The notes beneath the pieces are model-generated. The model was not told where the DNA came from, made no database searches, and saw only the letters and a list, made by a program, of their open reading frames with translations. Positions 32,001 to 42,790 of a DNA stretch of 64,000 nt are shown here, one piece after another. The DNA comes from Molanna angustata (Eukaryota > Arthropoda > Insecta > Trichoptera > Molannidae): assembly GCA_963576475.1 (NCBI GenBank), contig OY754990.1, forward strand, positions 15,817,706 to 15,881,705. Direction: 5' to 3'. The first letter of the stretch is position 1. Each line of letters begins with the position of its first letter. A program made the translations under genes and the position numbers.

Positions 32001-32024
32001 AGTTGACATTTCATGTTGCAACAT
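24919..32024 (-). CDS. Cuticular protein with Rebers-Riddiford chitin-binding domain (CPR, resilin-like), 4 exons
   Basis: This is a structural protein of the exoskeleton, secreted by epidermal cells and binding chitin. The exons are 31795-32024, 30768-31353, 29082-29240 and 24919-26049. All introns are GT-AG and the lengths sum to 2106 nt, about 701 residues. Residues 1-25 are a signal peptide (hydrophobic CFLLITSAILLA, then EGRPQ); a second ATG 5 codons in may be the true start. Residues 77-272 are rich in Q, N and P. Residues 273-325 are basic, then acidic (VDEDYDSD). Residues ~326-398 are the chitin_bind_4 domain: HYAFSYAVRDQETGDD, GEYRVKLPDGRVQIV, SYTADNGGYKADVRYE. The LPDGRVQIVSYTAD core is closest to RR-2/pro-resilin-type proteins in my memory. 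The last 300 residues are a low-complexity Q/N/S/T/P tail with repeated Y. It is much longer than typical CPRs (100-250 residues). The exact orthologue was not identified. Confidence 0.88.
26555..26590. repeat. GAGTGAACGTTCACTC palindrome
   Basis: A perfect 16-bp palindrome flanked by CATTC/GAATG copies of the same motif, so GTGAA/TTCAC recurs five times in 40 bp. It could be the end of a small inverted-repeat element, but no partner end was found. Confidence 0.5.
26727..26930 (-). repeat. Family A-prime, 3' part, in intron 3
   Basis: It starts (plus strand) GAGTGGGTTGTGGCCAACTC and contains GACAATCTCTAAATG and AGAGGACAAAAGTTTTCACA. It is the reverse complement of 11795-12034. Confidence 0.55.
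26931..27415 (-). mobile_element. Degenerate Helitron/HINE copy in intron 3
   Basis: On the minus strand it begins TCCAACTGTCGATTTGTTCA at 27415 and follows the 5' half of the 1763-2825 element (ATCGACAACGTATC, AAAAACACCAATTTTGGCTT, GGGGTTATCAACTTTTGATT). The GT microsatellite, the 3' subterminal repeat and the 3' hairpin are gone. It is the most diverged of the four copies. Confidence 0.7.
28195..28640 (+). pseudogene. RTE-BovB-like LINE C-terminal fragment in intron 3
   Basis: The translation begins TVVTYGCEAWTLTAKSAEML, then DTFERRVLRRILGAC, a stop and frameshifts, then GRPRLRWEEEV-like codons near 28450. The order YGCEAWTLT, FERRVLRRI, GRPRxRW is that of RTE pol C-termini. It is in the opposite orientation to the host gene. 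Confidence 0.8.
29082..29240 (-). CDS. Cuticular gene exon 3
   Basis: 53 codons, phase 0-0. Acceptor TTATGTTGCAG, donor AAC-GTAAGTCC. It encodes a basic stretch (RPPIRKALGRYVKTKINRAN), then TNTVDGPVDEDYDSDTNAN. As a phase 0-0 exon it could be skipped without shifting frame. Confidence 0.8.
29783..30195 (+). pseudogene. LINE C-terminal fragment in intron 2
   Basis: An ORF of 98 codons reads LPPGFDLPRRLWTSLNRIRT, then GHGRCNYLMAKWGIVPSAQC, then DCGQTMQHLLEEYNV, the same W..LNRIRTG.GRC...KWG...CDCG..QT..HL pattern as at 13880-14170. It ends TAATGGCATACGATAAATAA. It is antisense to the host gene. Confidence 0.8.
30448..30620 (+). mobile_element. tRNA-derived SINE family 3 in intron 2
   Basis: The best copy: GGTCGATGGCAGAGCGGTTA (A box), GCTGGGCTAGTAATCCAG (anticodon arm region), GCGAGTTCGAATCCTGCC (B box), then a body with TTTAGGGAATGTAGGAAG. 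There is no long A-tail. Confidence 0.85.
30768..31353 (-). CDS. Cuticular gene exon 2
   Basis: 586 nt. Acceptor CCACCTTTCAG at 31354; donor ATTCAG-GTAAGTC at 30767. The split Arg codon from exon 1 (AG-G) is restored. The product is Q/N-rich and has proline stretches (STTPPPPTPL), plus a segment RNGADPNLAVVYNGYLGPNG and a dibasic KKIRRPLNQEQREYEE near the end. No second chitin-binding domain is present. Confidence 0.88.
31552..31770 (+). mobile_element. tRNA-derived SINE family 2 in intron 1
   Basis: The head CTTCGTGGCTCAGTTGGATA (A box) and CCAGGTTCGATTCACGG (B box) are followed by a body with GTCTGGATCTGTGAGACGAT and TGACATAGTACCTGTTAGTT. It occupies half of the 441-bp intron and ends about 24 bp from the exon 1 donor. 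Confidence 0.85.
31795..32024 (-). CDS. Cuticular gene exon 1 with signal peptide
   Basis: 230 nt from ATG (32022-32024) to donor ACAAAG-GTAAG. It encodes the secretory signal (MSTGCFLLITSAILLAEG) and the start of the mature chain (RPQETPTQDQFQFPRNYNPH). Unusually for CPR genes, where intron 1 commonly interrupts the signal peptide, the intron here comes about 50 codons after it. Confidence 0.88.
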
Positions 32025-32189
32025 TTTGACGAATCGAGTCTGTTCACTTGTTCCAGCACTTTATCAAAACAAACTCATGGTTCTTCAATAGTTCACTTGT
32101 TTTCTTCTTTAAATTGATCACAAGAATATCAAATGTCATTTGTAACTATCGAATTACCGAAGGATTTAAAAAACTATTAGATACTTTGA

Positions 32190-32196
32190 TTATATA
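32190..32196 (-). promoter_or_regulatory. Candidate TATA box of the cuticular gene
   Basis: TATATAA on the minus strand within TTTGTATATAATCAAAG, 166 bp upstream of the start codon. A start site about 30 bp downstream would give a 5' UTR of roughly 135 nt. No binding sites for moulting regulators were searched for. Confidence 0.5.
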
Positions 32197-32330
32197 CAAA
32201 TTCATTAGAGCATTTTTCGTGAGAGCATTGATAAATTTAAGGCACGGTGAAGCTGGTATGCAATTGATCAAGCTGTAAGTTGATAAATCGTCTACGGTAT
32301 TCCTATCCCCTTTTACACTTTTCTCTTTAA

Positions 32331-33230
32331 GGGGGGAACTGCTGCCAACGTACCTATTTTGAAATTTGATATACCATCATTATTTCTTATCAATAAGTTT
32401 TGAAAACAAATAATTTAGATAGTTTGGGTATTAATAAAGAAATGTATATATTTACTTTTTGATACTGTTCTGCATAAATTCTTGTAGAAAAATAATGGCA
32501 TACCCCGATTTTCAACGTTTATCTTATATTTTTAATGAAATATAAGGCGTAGTTCAACATATTACTTTTTTAAATTAAAGAAGACAAAAATATCTAGAAA
32601 AATATGATGTGACGTTGAATTAATGCTTCAGTTTTAGTAAATAAACCTAAAAAACATTTATTTTCCATTCAGCGCCATTGCGAAATAAAAGTTTTTTTGG
32701 TTTATTAACTTAACCTGATGCATGAATGCAACATTACATCGTATTTTTCCAGATATTTTGATCAACTTTAATTTATAAAAATAATATAATGCTGATGTAT
32801 ACCTTATAGTTTTTTAGAAATTCAAGATAAATGTCAATCATCGGTGTATTAATACAGCAGCCCGACTGTGGAACGATCTTCCGAAATCTGTGTTTCTACC
32901 TTCGTACAACCCGGGTCTTTTTAAAATCCGAATCAATAAACTCTTTTCTAGACTGCAAACCCATTCCAACGCTACGTAGTGCGCTTCTTCGGAAGAGCAA
33001 AATGGACCCAAATCCTAATACATAGCTGGTGTCCCCTACGTAAACATGTAAAAAAAAATGCTTATTATTTTTATACAATAATATATACAGAACATAGTTA
33101 AAAAGTTAAGGTATATTTTTCTTAATTAATATCCAAACTAATTAGGTTATTTTTTTCAAAATGATTCGTTTTGTAGAAATGATGCAAATTCAAATTGAAA
33201 ATAATAGGTACGTTGGCAGCAGTCACCCTC
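32331..33230. mobile_element. TTAA-flanked foldback MITE, copy 2, carrying a LINE insert
   Basis: TTAA lies at 32327-32330 and 33231-33234. Ends are GGGGGGAACTGCTGCCAACG and the inverse CGTTGGCAGCAGTCACCCTC. The two arms fold as in copy 1 at 9357. The right arm is interrupted at about 32843-33058 by a LINE 3' end. It sits about 130 bp upstream of the cuticular gene's TATA box. Confidence 0.8.
32843..33058 (+). mobile_element. LINE 3' end inserted in the MITE
   Basis: The translation reads LWNDLPKSVFLPS-type codons (GTGGAACGATCTTCCGAAAT), then YNPGLFKIRINKLFSRLQT, then a UTR with GCTGGTGTCCCCTACG and a poly(A). It is absent from the equivalent place in copy 1. Confidence 0.65.
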
Positions 33231-33234
33231 TTAA

Positions 33235-33620
33235 TGAAATAAATTAATGAAGTCTGTGACTCCTGGGCTAAAAGACATAGAGTCAACGGGGAAGAACAAT
33301 AAACTATAAGTTTGCAGTTCCATTAGTAACCTGCTTAGATATGAAATAAAATAAAAATATATTATACATACATAGGTAAGTTTCTCACAGTTATGATACG
33401 CTTTTAGTTACATGGGAACTTGTGGTAACAATAGACTGACTGTATGGAAAAGAAAAATGACAAAGTATCAATGCATTGTTTACCTAATGTATGTACATAC
33501 GTATTATTGCGTCAACTTTTGTAAACAAAAGTAAAGCCAATCAAATACAATTGTGACGTTAGTTAAGGAAAGTCACTTTTGTAGTTTAAAAAGAGTTTTA
33601 TTATAGTATTTATTTTATTT
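33235..33620. other. Unassigned AT-rich interval
   Basis: Nothing recognised. Confidence 0.45.
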
Positions 33621-33623
33621 TAA

Positions 33624-33885
33624 GTGAATACCATGAGATGGTTTGGACATATTGAAAGAATGAACGATGAACGACTGACCAAAAATATATACATGGGTGC
33701 AAGAGATGGAGTGAATAGCAAAGGTCGCCCCAGAAATGGATGGCATGACCATGTGAATGAGAACAATCGACGAGCATGTATGAGACGATGCATGGATGTA
33801 AAGGAAGCCAGAAATGTGTGCAAAAAAAAAAGGGAAGGTGCTTTGTTCTCTCTGCTCACCCCGTAAGGGACATGGCGTGAAGGTA
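33624..33885 (+). pseudogene. RTE-like LINE C-terminal fragment
   Basis: The 80-residue ORF reads MNTMRWFGHIERMNDERLTK, then SKGRPRNGWHDHVNENNRRA, then CMRRCMDVKEARNVC, ending FSLLTP. It is an open but truncated copy of the family seen at 13568. A 15-residue deletion removes the ILKDGNVRSV block. Confidence 0.75.
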
Positions 33886-33964
33886 TGTGTGTTTTTTTTT
33901 TTTTTATTATTGAAACCAAACAAAATATAACAATATAGTACAATATTACAAAAAAGTACAATTT

Positions 33965-34635
33965 AAATAATTTATATGAAACATTTTTTTATAGGATTAT
34001 TTGGTATACACCACCTCACTAGGCTGAGCCTGTACCGAGGTGGCAGATTTTTTTTTTTTTTTTGCGTTATATCTGACAGAAAAATATTAAACTTGTATTT
34101 AATTAAAACTTGTTATAAAATATACCTATTATAAAAATATAAACTATTGTAGCTTGATAATGTTTCCGCAGTATATAATGCCCTTGTTTCTAATCCATGT
34201 TTCTATTGTTTTCTTGTGTTTCAAATTATTCATCAACTGTATGTCCGTTATTTCACTTTTTATCTTATTAAAAAATTTTGTAGCTAAATAATAGTAATGT
34301 CTTTGTCCGAATGTCGTGTTTGTCTTTGGAGTCATGAGAAAATTCCTGCGTGTCGTCTCGTAATTGTGTTGCGGTGTAATGTGAATTGTTTTATCTTTAT
34401 GAAAATGTATAGAAATAATTTTGATATATAACTGTGGAATGTTGAAAACTGGAAAATCATTAAATAATTGAACTGTTGGATATGTAAATGGTTTTTTCAT
34501 TATAACCTTAATTAAAGCTTTTTGTGCCTTAATAAGAGGATCCATATTAATTTTAGCAGCGCCACCCCATGTATGTATGTATCTTATTTTACTTAGCAAT
34601 ATACAAAGGTAAGAATGCCCAAATATTCTATGCAT
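33965..34635 (-). pseudogene. Jockey/CR1-group LINE C-terminus and 3' UTR
   Basis: On the minus strand: ILLSKIRYIHTWGGAAKINM, then DPLIKAQKALIKVIMKKPF, then KTNTTFGQRHYYYLATKFFN, and a stop at 34144. The 3' UTR has CCTCGGTACAGGCTCAGCC. The WGGA....L..QK..IK motif is post-RT LINE. It is 5'-truncated and shares its UTR and ORF with 35100-36027. Confidence 0.75.
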
Positions 34636-35095
34636 AATAGTTATAACCTGCCACAGTACCTCGAAAACAAATTCATTTATTTATCCAATCATGGACTTCC
34701 ACTCCGATCTGCTGAACGTACAACACTACCCATCCCTATCCATAATACAGAATTTCTCAGCTCTTTGTTCGAAGTAAAATCAGAAAGATTATGTTATAGC
34801 CTTAGTTCGGATATTGCGTCGTCTAACTGCGTCTAACTCACTTTGTATTTTCAAGAAAAAACTAAGAAGGAAAATTTATCCCTTAACACCTGATCCCAAT
34901 TTCCTCTCCTTGTCCTTAGCATATTCCTTTTTTTGCTATGAAGTATTTTATTTTTGTTTTGTTTTAATAGTATCTTAATGTTGTAAATATTATCTTTTTT
35001 TTTGCTCTTATTATTTTGTTGTTGTAATTTTGTCATACTTTGTAATCTGGTTGGTTGGAATAAATTGGCTAATGGCAATAGGCCCGCCTATTATA
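34636..35095 (+). pseudogene. LINE C-terminus and tail (family of 9158)
   Basis: The ORF reads NLPQYLENKFIYLSNHGLPL, then RSAERTTLPIPIHNTEFLSS, similar to the fragment at 9158-9356. It ends with CTGGTTGGTTGGAATAAATT then GGCAATAGGCCCGCC. Confidence 0.7.
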
Positions 35096-35099
35096 AAGA

Positions 35100-36027
35100 A
35101 ATATGAATTAACATATTTTTTTTATTACATACTTATATAAAAATTACATTAATTTATATAAACAACATAACAAATAAATTGGTTTGGTTTGTACCACCTC
35201 ACTAGGCCAGGCCTGTTCCGAGGTGGTAGACAAGTTATATAATATTAAATACTAAGTCATTGTAAGCTGTTATATAGAATGATTGTGTAGCCCATGGTCC
35301 ACTTATTGAGTCCTTTGTTAGTAGTTTTGTCGTGTATGTTGTTATGAGTTGAGAATTTGCTGACAATAGTTGATCCCTTTGTTATATAACCATGTTTGTA
35401 TTGTATGTATGTTGTTATGAATTGAGAATTTGCTGACAATAGTTGATCCCTTTGTTATATAACCATGTTTGTATTGTATGTATGTTGTTATGAATTGAGA
35501 ATTTGCTGACAATAGTTGATCCCTTTGTTATATAACCATGTTTGTATTGTATGTATGTTGTTATGAATTGAGAATTTGCTGACAATAGTTGATCCCTTTG
35601 TTATATAACCATGTTTGTATTGTATGTATGTTGTTATGAATTGAGAATTTGCTGACAATAGTTGATCCCTTTGTTATATAACCATGTTTGTATTGTATGT
35701 ATGTTTAAGTTTTGTATTTTCTATTAAATGTATGTTCTTTATATCTTTTGCAACTAAATTTAGGATCTTTGGAGCCAAGTATTGATAATGTCTTTGTCCG
35801 TATGTAGTGTTTGTCTTCTGAGTGATTAGTTGATGTCTGTGTCTTGTATCGTGAGAATGTTGAGCAGTGATATGGTTTTTCTTATCATTTCTAATGTGAA
35901 TAAGAATTTGTTCAATATAGAGTTGTGCTGTATTTAGTACGTTAAAGTCTTTACATAGTTGAATGGTCGTGAAATGGAAAGGTTTTTTGATAATCACTTT
36001 AATGAGAGAATAAATATAGATCACCAT
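35100..36027 (-). pseudogene. LINE C-terminus with expanded internal tandem repeat
   Basis: The minus-strand ORF reads SLIKVIIKKPFHFTTIQLCK, then KTNTTYGQRHYQYLAPKIL, homologous to 33965-34635. Its last part runs into a 73-bp tandem repeat and then the shared UTR (CACCTCGGAACAGGCCTGGC). Confidence 0.75.
35339..35703. repeat. 73-bp tandem repeat, 5 copies
   Basis: TTGTTATGA(A/G)TTGAG starts at 35339, 35412, 35485, 35558 and 35631, exactly 73 bp apart and nearly identical (the first unit is the most divergent). It arose within the C-terminal coding end of the LINE. 73 is not a multiple of 3. Confidence 0.92.
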
Positions 36028-36194
36028 TCACTTTGAGTGAAGGTAAGAGTGAACCGTATTTTTGACAAAAAATCAGGAAATCCCTGAAGTTGCTCTTCAT
36101 GACTCATCCCAGGTCCGCATGATGAAAGGGTCCGAAAAAATCTAATTACTGAACTCTGAAAACGTGCAGACACTGCTTTTAAAGTGCCAAAGAT

Positions 36195-39100
36195 AGGTAA
36201 AGACCATAATTATTCGCGTTATTTTTTTCGGAAAAGGGGTGCTATTTTTGTAGAAAAGCGGTTTTATTAATCACGTTATTTTTTTGGAAAAGGAGTAAGT
36301 ATTATTTTTGTAGAAAAGCTGTTTTATTAAACACGTTACTTTTTTGGATAAGGGGTGTTATTTTTGAAAGAAAGCGGTTTTATAAATCACTTTACTTTTT
36401 TGGAAAAGGGGTGTTATTTTTTATAAAAATGCGGTGTTATTATTCGCGTAATTTTTTGAAGAAGGGGTGTTAAATTTGTAGAAATATAGTGTTATTATTC
36501 CTGTTTTTTTTAATAAGGGATGTTATTTTTGTAGAAAAGCGGTAATAATTATCACGTTACTTTTTTGGAAAAGGGGTATTATTTTTGTAGAAAAGCGGTT
36601 TTATTAATCACGTTACTTTTTTGGAAAAGGGGTATTATTTTGTAGAAAAGCGGTTTTATTAATTACGTTACTTTTTTGGAAAAGGGGTATTATTTTTGTA
36701 GAAAAGCGGTTTTATTAATCACGTTACTTTTTTGGAAAAGGGGTATTATTTATGTAGAAAAGCGGTTTTATTAATTACGTTACTTTTTTGGAAAAGGGGT
36801 ATTATTTTTGTAGAAAAGCGGTTTTATTAATCACGTTACTTTTTTGGAAAAGGGGTATTATTTTTGTAGAAAAGCGGTTTTATTTTTGTCCCAAATGGGT
36901 TTTATTAATCACGTTACTTTTTTGGAAAAGGGATGTTATTTTTTGCAGAAAAGCCGTGTTATAATTCGCGTAATTTTTTGAAAAAGGGTTGTTATGTTTG
37001 TAGAAAAGTGGTTTTATTAAAAACGTTATTTTTTGAAAATGGGGTGTTAACTTTGTAGAAATGTGGTGTTATTATTCGAGTTATTTTTCAGATGAGGGTT
37101 GTTTTTTTTAAGAAAATCAGTGTTATTATTCGCGATATTTTTTCGGATAAGGGGTGTCATCTTTGTAGAAATGTGGTGTTATTATTCGAGTTATTTTTCA
37201 GATAAGGGTTGTTATTTTTGTAGAAAATCAGTGTTATTATTCACGATATTTTTTCGGAAAAGGGGTGTTAGCTTTGTATAAATGTGGTGTCATTATAAGC
37301 GTTATTATTCCGATAAGGGATGTTATTTTTGTATATAAGCGGTGTTATAATTCACGCTATTTTTTTGGGAAAAGGTTTTAAATTTTGCATCAAGCAGTGA
37401 TTTTATTCGTGATATTTTTTCGGATAAGGGGTGTCATCTTTGTAGAAATGTGGTGTTATTATTCGAGTTATTTTTTAGATAAGGGTTGTTATTTTTGTAG
37501 AAAATCAGTGTTACTATTCACGATATTTTTTCGGAAAAGGGGTGTTAGCTTTGTATAAATGTGGTGTCATTATAAGCGTTATTTTTCCGATGAAGGATGT
37601 TATTTTTGTATATAAACGGTGTTAGAATTCACGCAATTTTTTTGGGAAAAGGTTTTAAATTTTGCATCAAGCAGTGATTTTATTCGTGATTTTTTTTGGA
37701 TAAGAGATGTTATTTTTGCAAAAAACCGGTGTCACTATTCACTTTATATTCTTGAAATAGGGTTGTTATTTTTGTATAAAAGTAGGTGTTATTATTCACG
37801 TTATTTTTTGGAAGAGGGTTGTTATTTTTGTAGGTAAGTTTTGTTAATATTCGCGTTACTTTTTTGAAAAGGGGTGTCATAGTGTAGAAATGTGGTGTTA
37901 TTATTCGAGTTATTTTTCAGATAACGGTTGATATTTTTGTAGAAAATAAGTGTTATTATTCATGTTATGTTTTTTTGGAAAAAGGGTTGTTATTTTGTAG
38001 AAAAGTGGTCTTATTACTCACGTTATTTTTTCGGAAAAGGGGTGTTAGCTTTGTATAAATGTGATGTCAATATAAGCGTTATTTTTCCGATAAGGGATGT
38101 TATTTTTGTACTTAAGTGGTGTTATTATTCACGCTATTTATTTGGAAAAGGTTTATTAATTTTGCAACAAGCAGTGGTTTTATTCGTGATTTTTTTTGGA
38201 TAAGGGATGTTATTTTTGTAGAAAAGCGGTGTCACTATTCACTTTATATTCTTGAAACAGGGTTGTTATTTTTGTAGAAAAGTAGGTGTTATTATTCACG
38301 TTATTTTTTGGAAGAGGGTTGTTATTTTTGTAGGTAAGTTTTGTTAATATTCGCGTTACTTTTTTGAAAAGGGGTGTCATAGTGTAGAAATGTGGTGTTA
38401 TTATTCGAGTTATTTTTCAGATAACGGTTGATATTTTTGTAGAAAATAAGTATTATTATTCATGTTATGTTTTTTGGAAAAAGGGTTGTTATTTTGTAGA
38501 AAAGCGGTCTTATTACTCACGTTATTTTTTCGGAAAAGGGGTGTTAGCTTTGTATAAATGTGATGTAAATAAAAGCGTTATTTTTCCGATAAGGGATGTT
38601 ATTTTTGTACTTAAGTGGTGTTATTATTCACGCTATTTATTTGGAAAAGGTTTATTAATTTTGCAACAAGCAGTGGTTTTATTCGTGATTTTTTTTGGAT
38701 AAGGGATGTTATTTTTGTAGAAAAGCGGTGTCACTATTCACTTTATTTTTTTGAAATAATGTTGTTATTTTTGTAGAAAATAGGTTTTATTATTCACTTT
38801 ATTTTTTTGGAAAAGGGTTGTTATTTTTGTAGGAAAGTGGTGTTAATATTCGTGTTACTTCTTTGAAAAGGGGTGTCATATTTGTAGAAATATGGTGTTA
38901 TTATTCGAGTTATTTTTCAGATAAGGGTTGTTATTTTTGTAGAAAATCAGTGTTATTATTCATGCTATTTTTTTGGAAAAATGGTTGTTATTTTGTAGAA
39001 AAGCGGTCTTATTACTCACGTTTTTTTTTCTGAAAAAGGGTGTTAGATTTGTATAAATGTGGTGTCATTGTAAGCGTTATGTTTCCGATGAAGGATGTTA

Positions 39101-42100
39101 TTTTTGTATATAAACGGTGTTAGATAACGGTGTTAGTGTTCACGCAATTTTTTTGGGAAAAGGTTTTAAATTTTGCATCAAGCAGTGATTTTATTCGTGA
39201 TTTTTTTTGGATAAGGGATGTTATTTTTGCAAAAAACCGGTGTCACTATTCACTTTATATTCTTGAAATAGGGTTGTTATTTTTGTAGAAAAGTAGGTGT
39301 TATTATTCACGTTATTTTTTGGAAGAGGGTTGTTATTTTTGTAGGTAAGTTTTGTTAATATTCGCGTTACTTTTTTGAAAAGGGGTGTTATAGTGTAGAA
39401 ATGTGGTGTTATTATTCGAGTTATTTTTCAGATAAGGGTTGTTATTTTTGTAGAAAATCAGTGTTATTATTCATGCTATTTTTTTGGAAAAATGGTTGTT
39501 ATTTTGTAGAAAAGCGGTCTTATTACTCACGTTTTTTTTCTGAAAAAGGGTGTTAGATTTGTATAAATGTGGTGTCATTGTTAGCGTTATTTTTCCGATA
39601 TGGATGTTATTTTTGTACTTAAGCGGTGTTATTATTTACGCTATTTTTTTGGGAAAAGATTTTTAAGTTTGCAACAAGCGGTGATTTTATTCGTGATATT
39701 CACTTTATTTTTTTGAAATAGAGTTGTTATTTTTGTAGACAATATGTGTATTTATTCACGTTATTTTTTGGGTAAAGGGTTGTTTTTTTGTAGGTAAGTG
39801 GTGTTAATATTCGCGTTACTTTTTTGAAAAGGGGTGTTATCTTTGTAGAAATGTGGTGTTATTATTCGCGTTATTTTTTGGAATTAGGGTGGTTGTTTCT
39901 GTAGAAAAACGGTGCTATTAATATTTTTTTATAAGAGTTGTTGTGACTGTAAAAAAGCGATGTTATTACTCACATTATTTTTCTGGAAAAAGGGTTTAAA
40001 CTTTGTAAAAATGTAGTGTTATTATTCGCGTTATTTTACCAATAAGGGATGTTGTTTTGTAGAAAAGCGGTGTCACTATTCACTTTATTTTCTTGAAATA
40101 GGGTTGTTATTTTTGTAGAAAATCAGTGTTATTATTCATGTTATTTTTTTTGCAAAAAGGGTTGTTATTTTGTAGAAAAGCGGTATTATTACTCACGTTA
40201 TTTTTTCGGAAAAGGGGTGTTAGCTTTGTATAAATGTGATGTCATTATCAACGTTATTTTTCCGATAAAGGATGTTATTTTTGTACTTGAGTGGTGTTAT
40301 TATTCACGCTATTTTTTTGGGAAAAGGTTTTTTAATTTTGCAACAAGCAGTGATTTTATTCGTGATTTTTTTTTGGATGAGGGATGTTATTTTTGCAGAA
40401 AAACGGTGTCGCTATTCACTTTATTTTTTTGAAATAGTGTTGTTATTTTTGTAGAAAATAGGTTTTATAATTCATGTTATGTTTTTTGGAAAAAGGGTTG
40501 TTATTTTGTAGAAAAGCGGTCTTATTACTCACGTTATTTTTTCGGAAAAGGGGTGTTAGCTTTGTATAAATGTGATGTCAATATAAGCGTTATTTTTCCG
40601 ATAAGGGATGTTATTTTTGTACTTAAGTGGTGTTATTATTCACGCTATTTATTTGGAAAAGGTTTATTAATTTTGCAACAAGCAGTGGTTTTATTCGTGA
40701 TTTTTTTTGATAAGGGATGTTATTTTTGTAGAAAAACGGTGTCACTATTCACTTTATTTTTTTGAAATAATGTTGTTATTTTTGTAGAAAATAGGTTTTA
40801 TTATTCACTTTATTTTTTTGGAAAAGGGTTGTTATTTTTGTAGGAAAGTGGTGTTAATATTCGCGTTACTTCTTTGAAAAGGGGTGTCATATTTGTAGAA
40901 ATATGGTGTTATTATTCGAGTTATTTTTCAGATAAGGGTTTTTATTTTTGTAGAAAATCAGTGTTATTATTCATGCTATTTTTTGGAAAAATGGTTGTTA
41001 TTTTGTAGAAAAGCGGTCTTATTACTCACGTTTTTTTTTCTGAAAAGGGGTGTTAGATTTGTATAAATGTGGTGTCATTGTTAGCATTATTTTTCGGATA
41101 TGGATGTTATTTTTGTACGTAAGCGGTGATTTGTTTTGCTTATTTACGCTATTTTTTTGGGAACAGATTTTTTAAGTTTGCAACAAACGGTGATTTTATT
41201 CGTGATATTCACTTTATTTTTTTTAAATAGAGTTGTTATTTTTGTAGACAATATGTGTATTTATTCACGTTATTTTTATGGTAAAGGGTTGTTTTTTTGT
41301 AGGTAAGTGGTGTTAATATTCGCGTTACTTTTTTGAAAAGGGGTGTTATGTTTGTAGAAATGTGGTGTTATTATTCGCGTTATTTTTTGGAATTAGGGTT
41401 GTTGTTTCTGTAGAAAAACGGTGCTATTAATATTTTTTTTAAAAGAGTTTTTGTTACTGTAAAAAAGCGATGTTATTACTCACATTATTTTTCTGGAAAA
41501 AGGGTTTAAACTTTGTAAAAATGTAGTGTTATTATTCGCGTTATTTTACCAATAAGGGATGTTGTTTTGTAGAAAAGCGGTGTTATTATTGGTGTTGTTT
41601 TCTTGGAAAAGAGGTATTATCTTTGAAGAAATGTGGTGTTATTATTCGCGTCATTTTTCCAATTAGGTATGTTATGTTTGTACAAAAACGGTGTGTTATT
41701 TTATGCGTTATTTTTTTGAAAAAAAAATCTTAATTTTGCTGAAAAACGATCTTATTATTCACTTTATTTTTTTGTTAAAGGTTTGTTAGTTTTGTAGAAA
41801 AGCGATATTTTTACTCACGTTATTCACATTTTTTTGGAATCAGGGTTGTTGTTTCTGTAGAAAAGCGGTGTTATTATTCACGTTATTTTTTGGAAAAGGG
41901 GTGTAAACTTTGTAGAAAATTAGTGTTATTATTCGCATTATTTTATGGATAAGGATGTTATTTTTGTAGAACAGTGGTGTAATTATTCACGTTTTTTTTT
42001 GAAAAAGGGTTTTTATTTTTATAGAAATGCGGTGTTAGTATTCGCGTTATTTTTTCGGAAAAGCGTTTTATTTTCGAAGAAAAGCGGTGTTTTATTGGAA

Positions 42101-42725
42101 AAAAAGTACCATCTTAGTAGAAATGTGGTGTTATTATTTGCGTTATTTTTCCGATATGGGTGATTATTTTTGTAGAAAAGCGGTGTTATTATTCACGTTA
42201 TTTTTTGGAAAAGAGTTTTTATTTTTGTAGAGGAGTGGTGTTATTGTAAGCGTTACTTTTTTCGGAATAGGAGTGTCATCTTTGTAGAAATGTGGTGTTA
42301 TTATTCGAGTTGTTTTTCCGATATGGGATGTTATTTTTGTAGAAAATCAGTGTTTATTATTCATGTTTGATTTTGTAAAAAGTGTTGTTATTTTGTAGGG
42401 TGTTATTATTCGCGATATTTTTTCGGAAAAGCGGTGTAAGCTTTGTAGAAATGTACTGTCATCATTTGCTTAATTTTTCCGTTTAGGGATGTTATTTTTG
42501 TAGAATAGCGGTTGTGTAGGTTGTTGTTTCTGTAGAAAAGTGGTGTTATTAATCACGTTTTCTTGTAAAAGTGGTGTAAACTTTGTAAAAATGTAGTGTT
42601 ATTATTCACGTTATTTTTTGGTTATAGGGTGTAATTTTTATTGAAAAGCGGTATAATTTATTACGTTATTTTTATGAAAAAAATGTGTTATCTTTGTAGA
42701 AATGTGGTATTATTATTTGCCTTTG
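36195..42725. repeat. 6.5-kb satellite of degenerate ~56-bp units
   Basis: The consensus unit reads roughly TTATTATTCACGTTATTTTT, TGGAAAAGGGGTGTTATTT, TTGTAGAAAAGCGGTG. Clean units at 36601-36895 step by 55-56 bp. Further in, units diverge and a block carrying TTTTATTCGTGATTTTTTTT recurs at about 37678, 38178, 38679 and 39190, a ~500-bp higher-order period. All ORFs here are repeat translations. The array abuts LINE debris on both sides. Confidence 0.92.
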
Positions 42726-42726
42726 T

Positions 42727-42790
42727 TTCTATTGTCTGGATGTGGATGAGGCGATGAATGTTTTTCAAAGAGTTAGGCGGTCGATTCTCT
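42727..42790 (+). mobile_element. RTE-like LINE tail scrap
   Basis: CTGGATGTGGATGAGGCGAT encodes the DVDEAMN segment that ends the family at 13568-13872. It is only about 60 bp, at the satellite's right edge. Confidence 0.5.

Noticed and set aside
36195..42725. Several 60-78 codon ORFs such as those at 37099, 37967, 40217 and 41945
   Set aside because: They are translations of the 56-bp satellite (repeated YYSRYFFGKG-like peptides) with no independent coding evidence.
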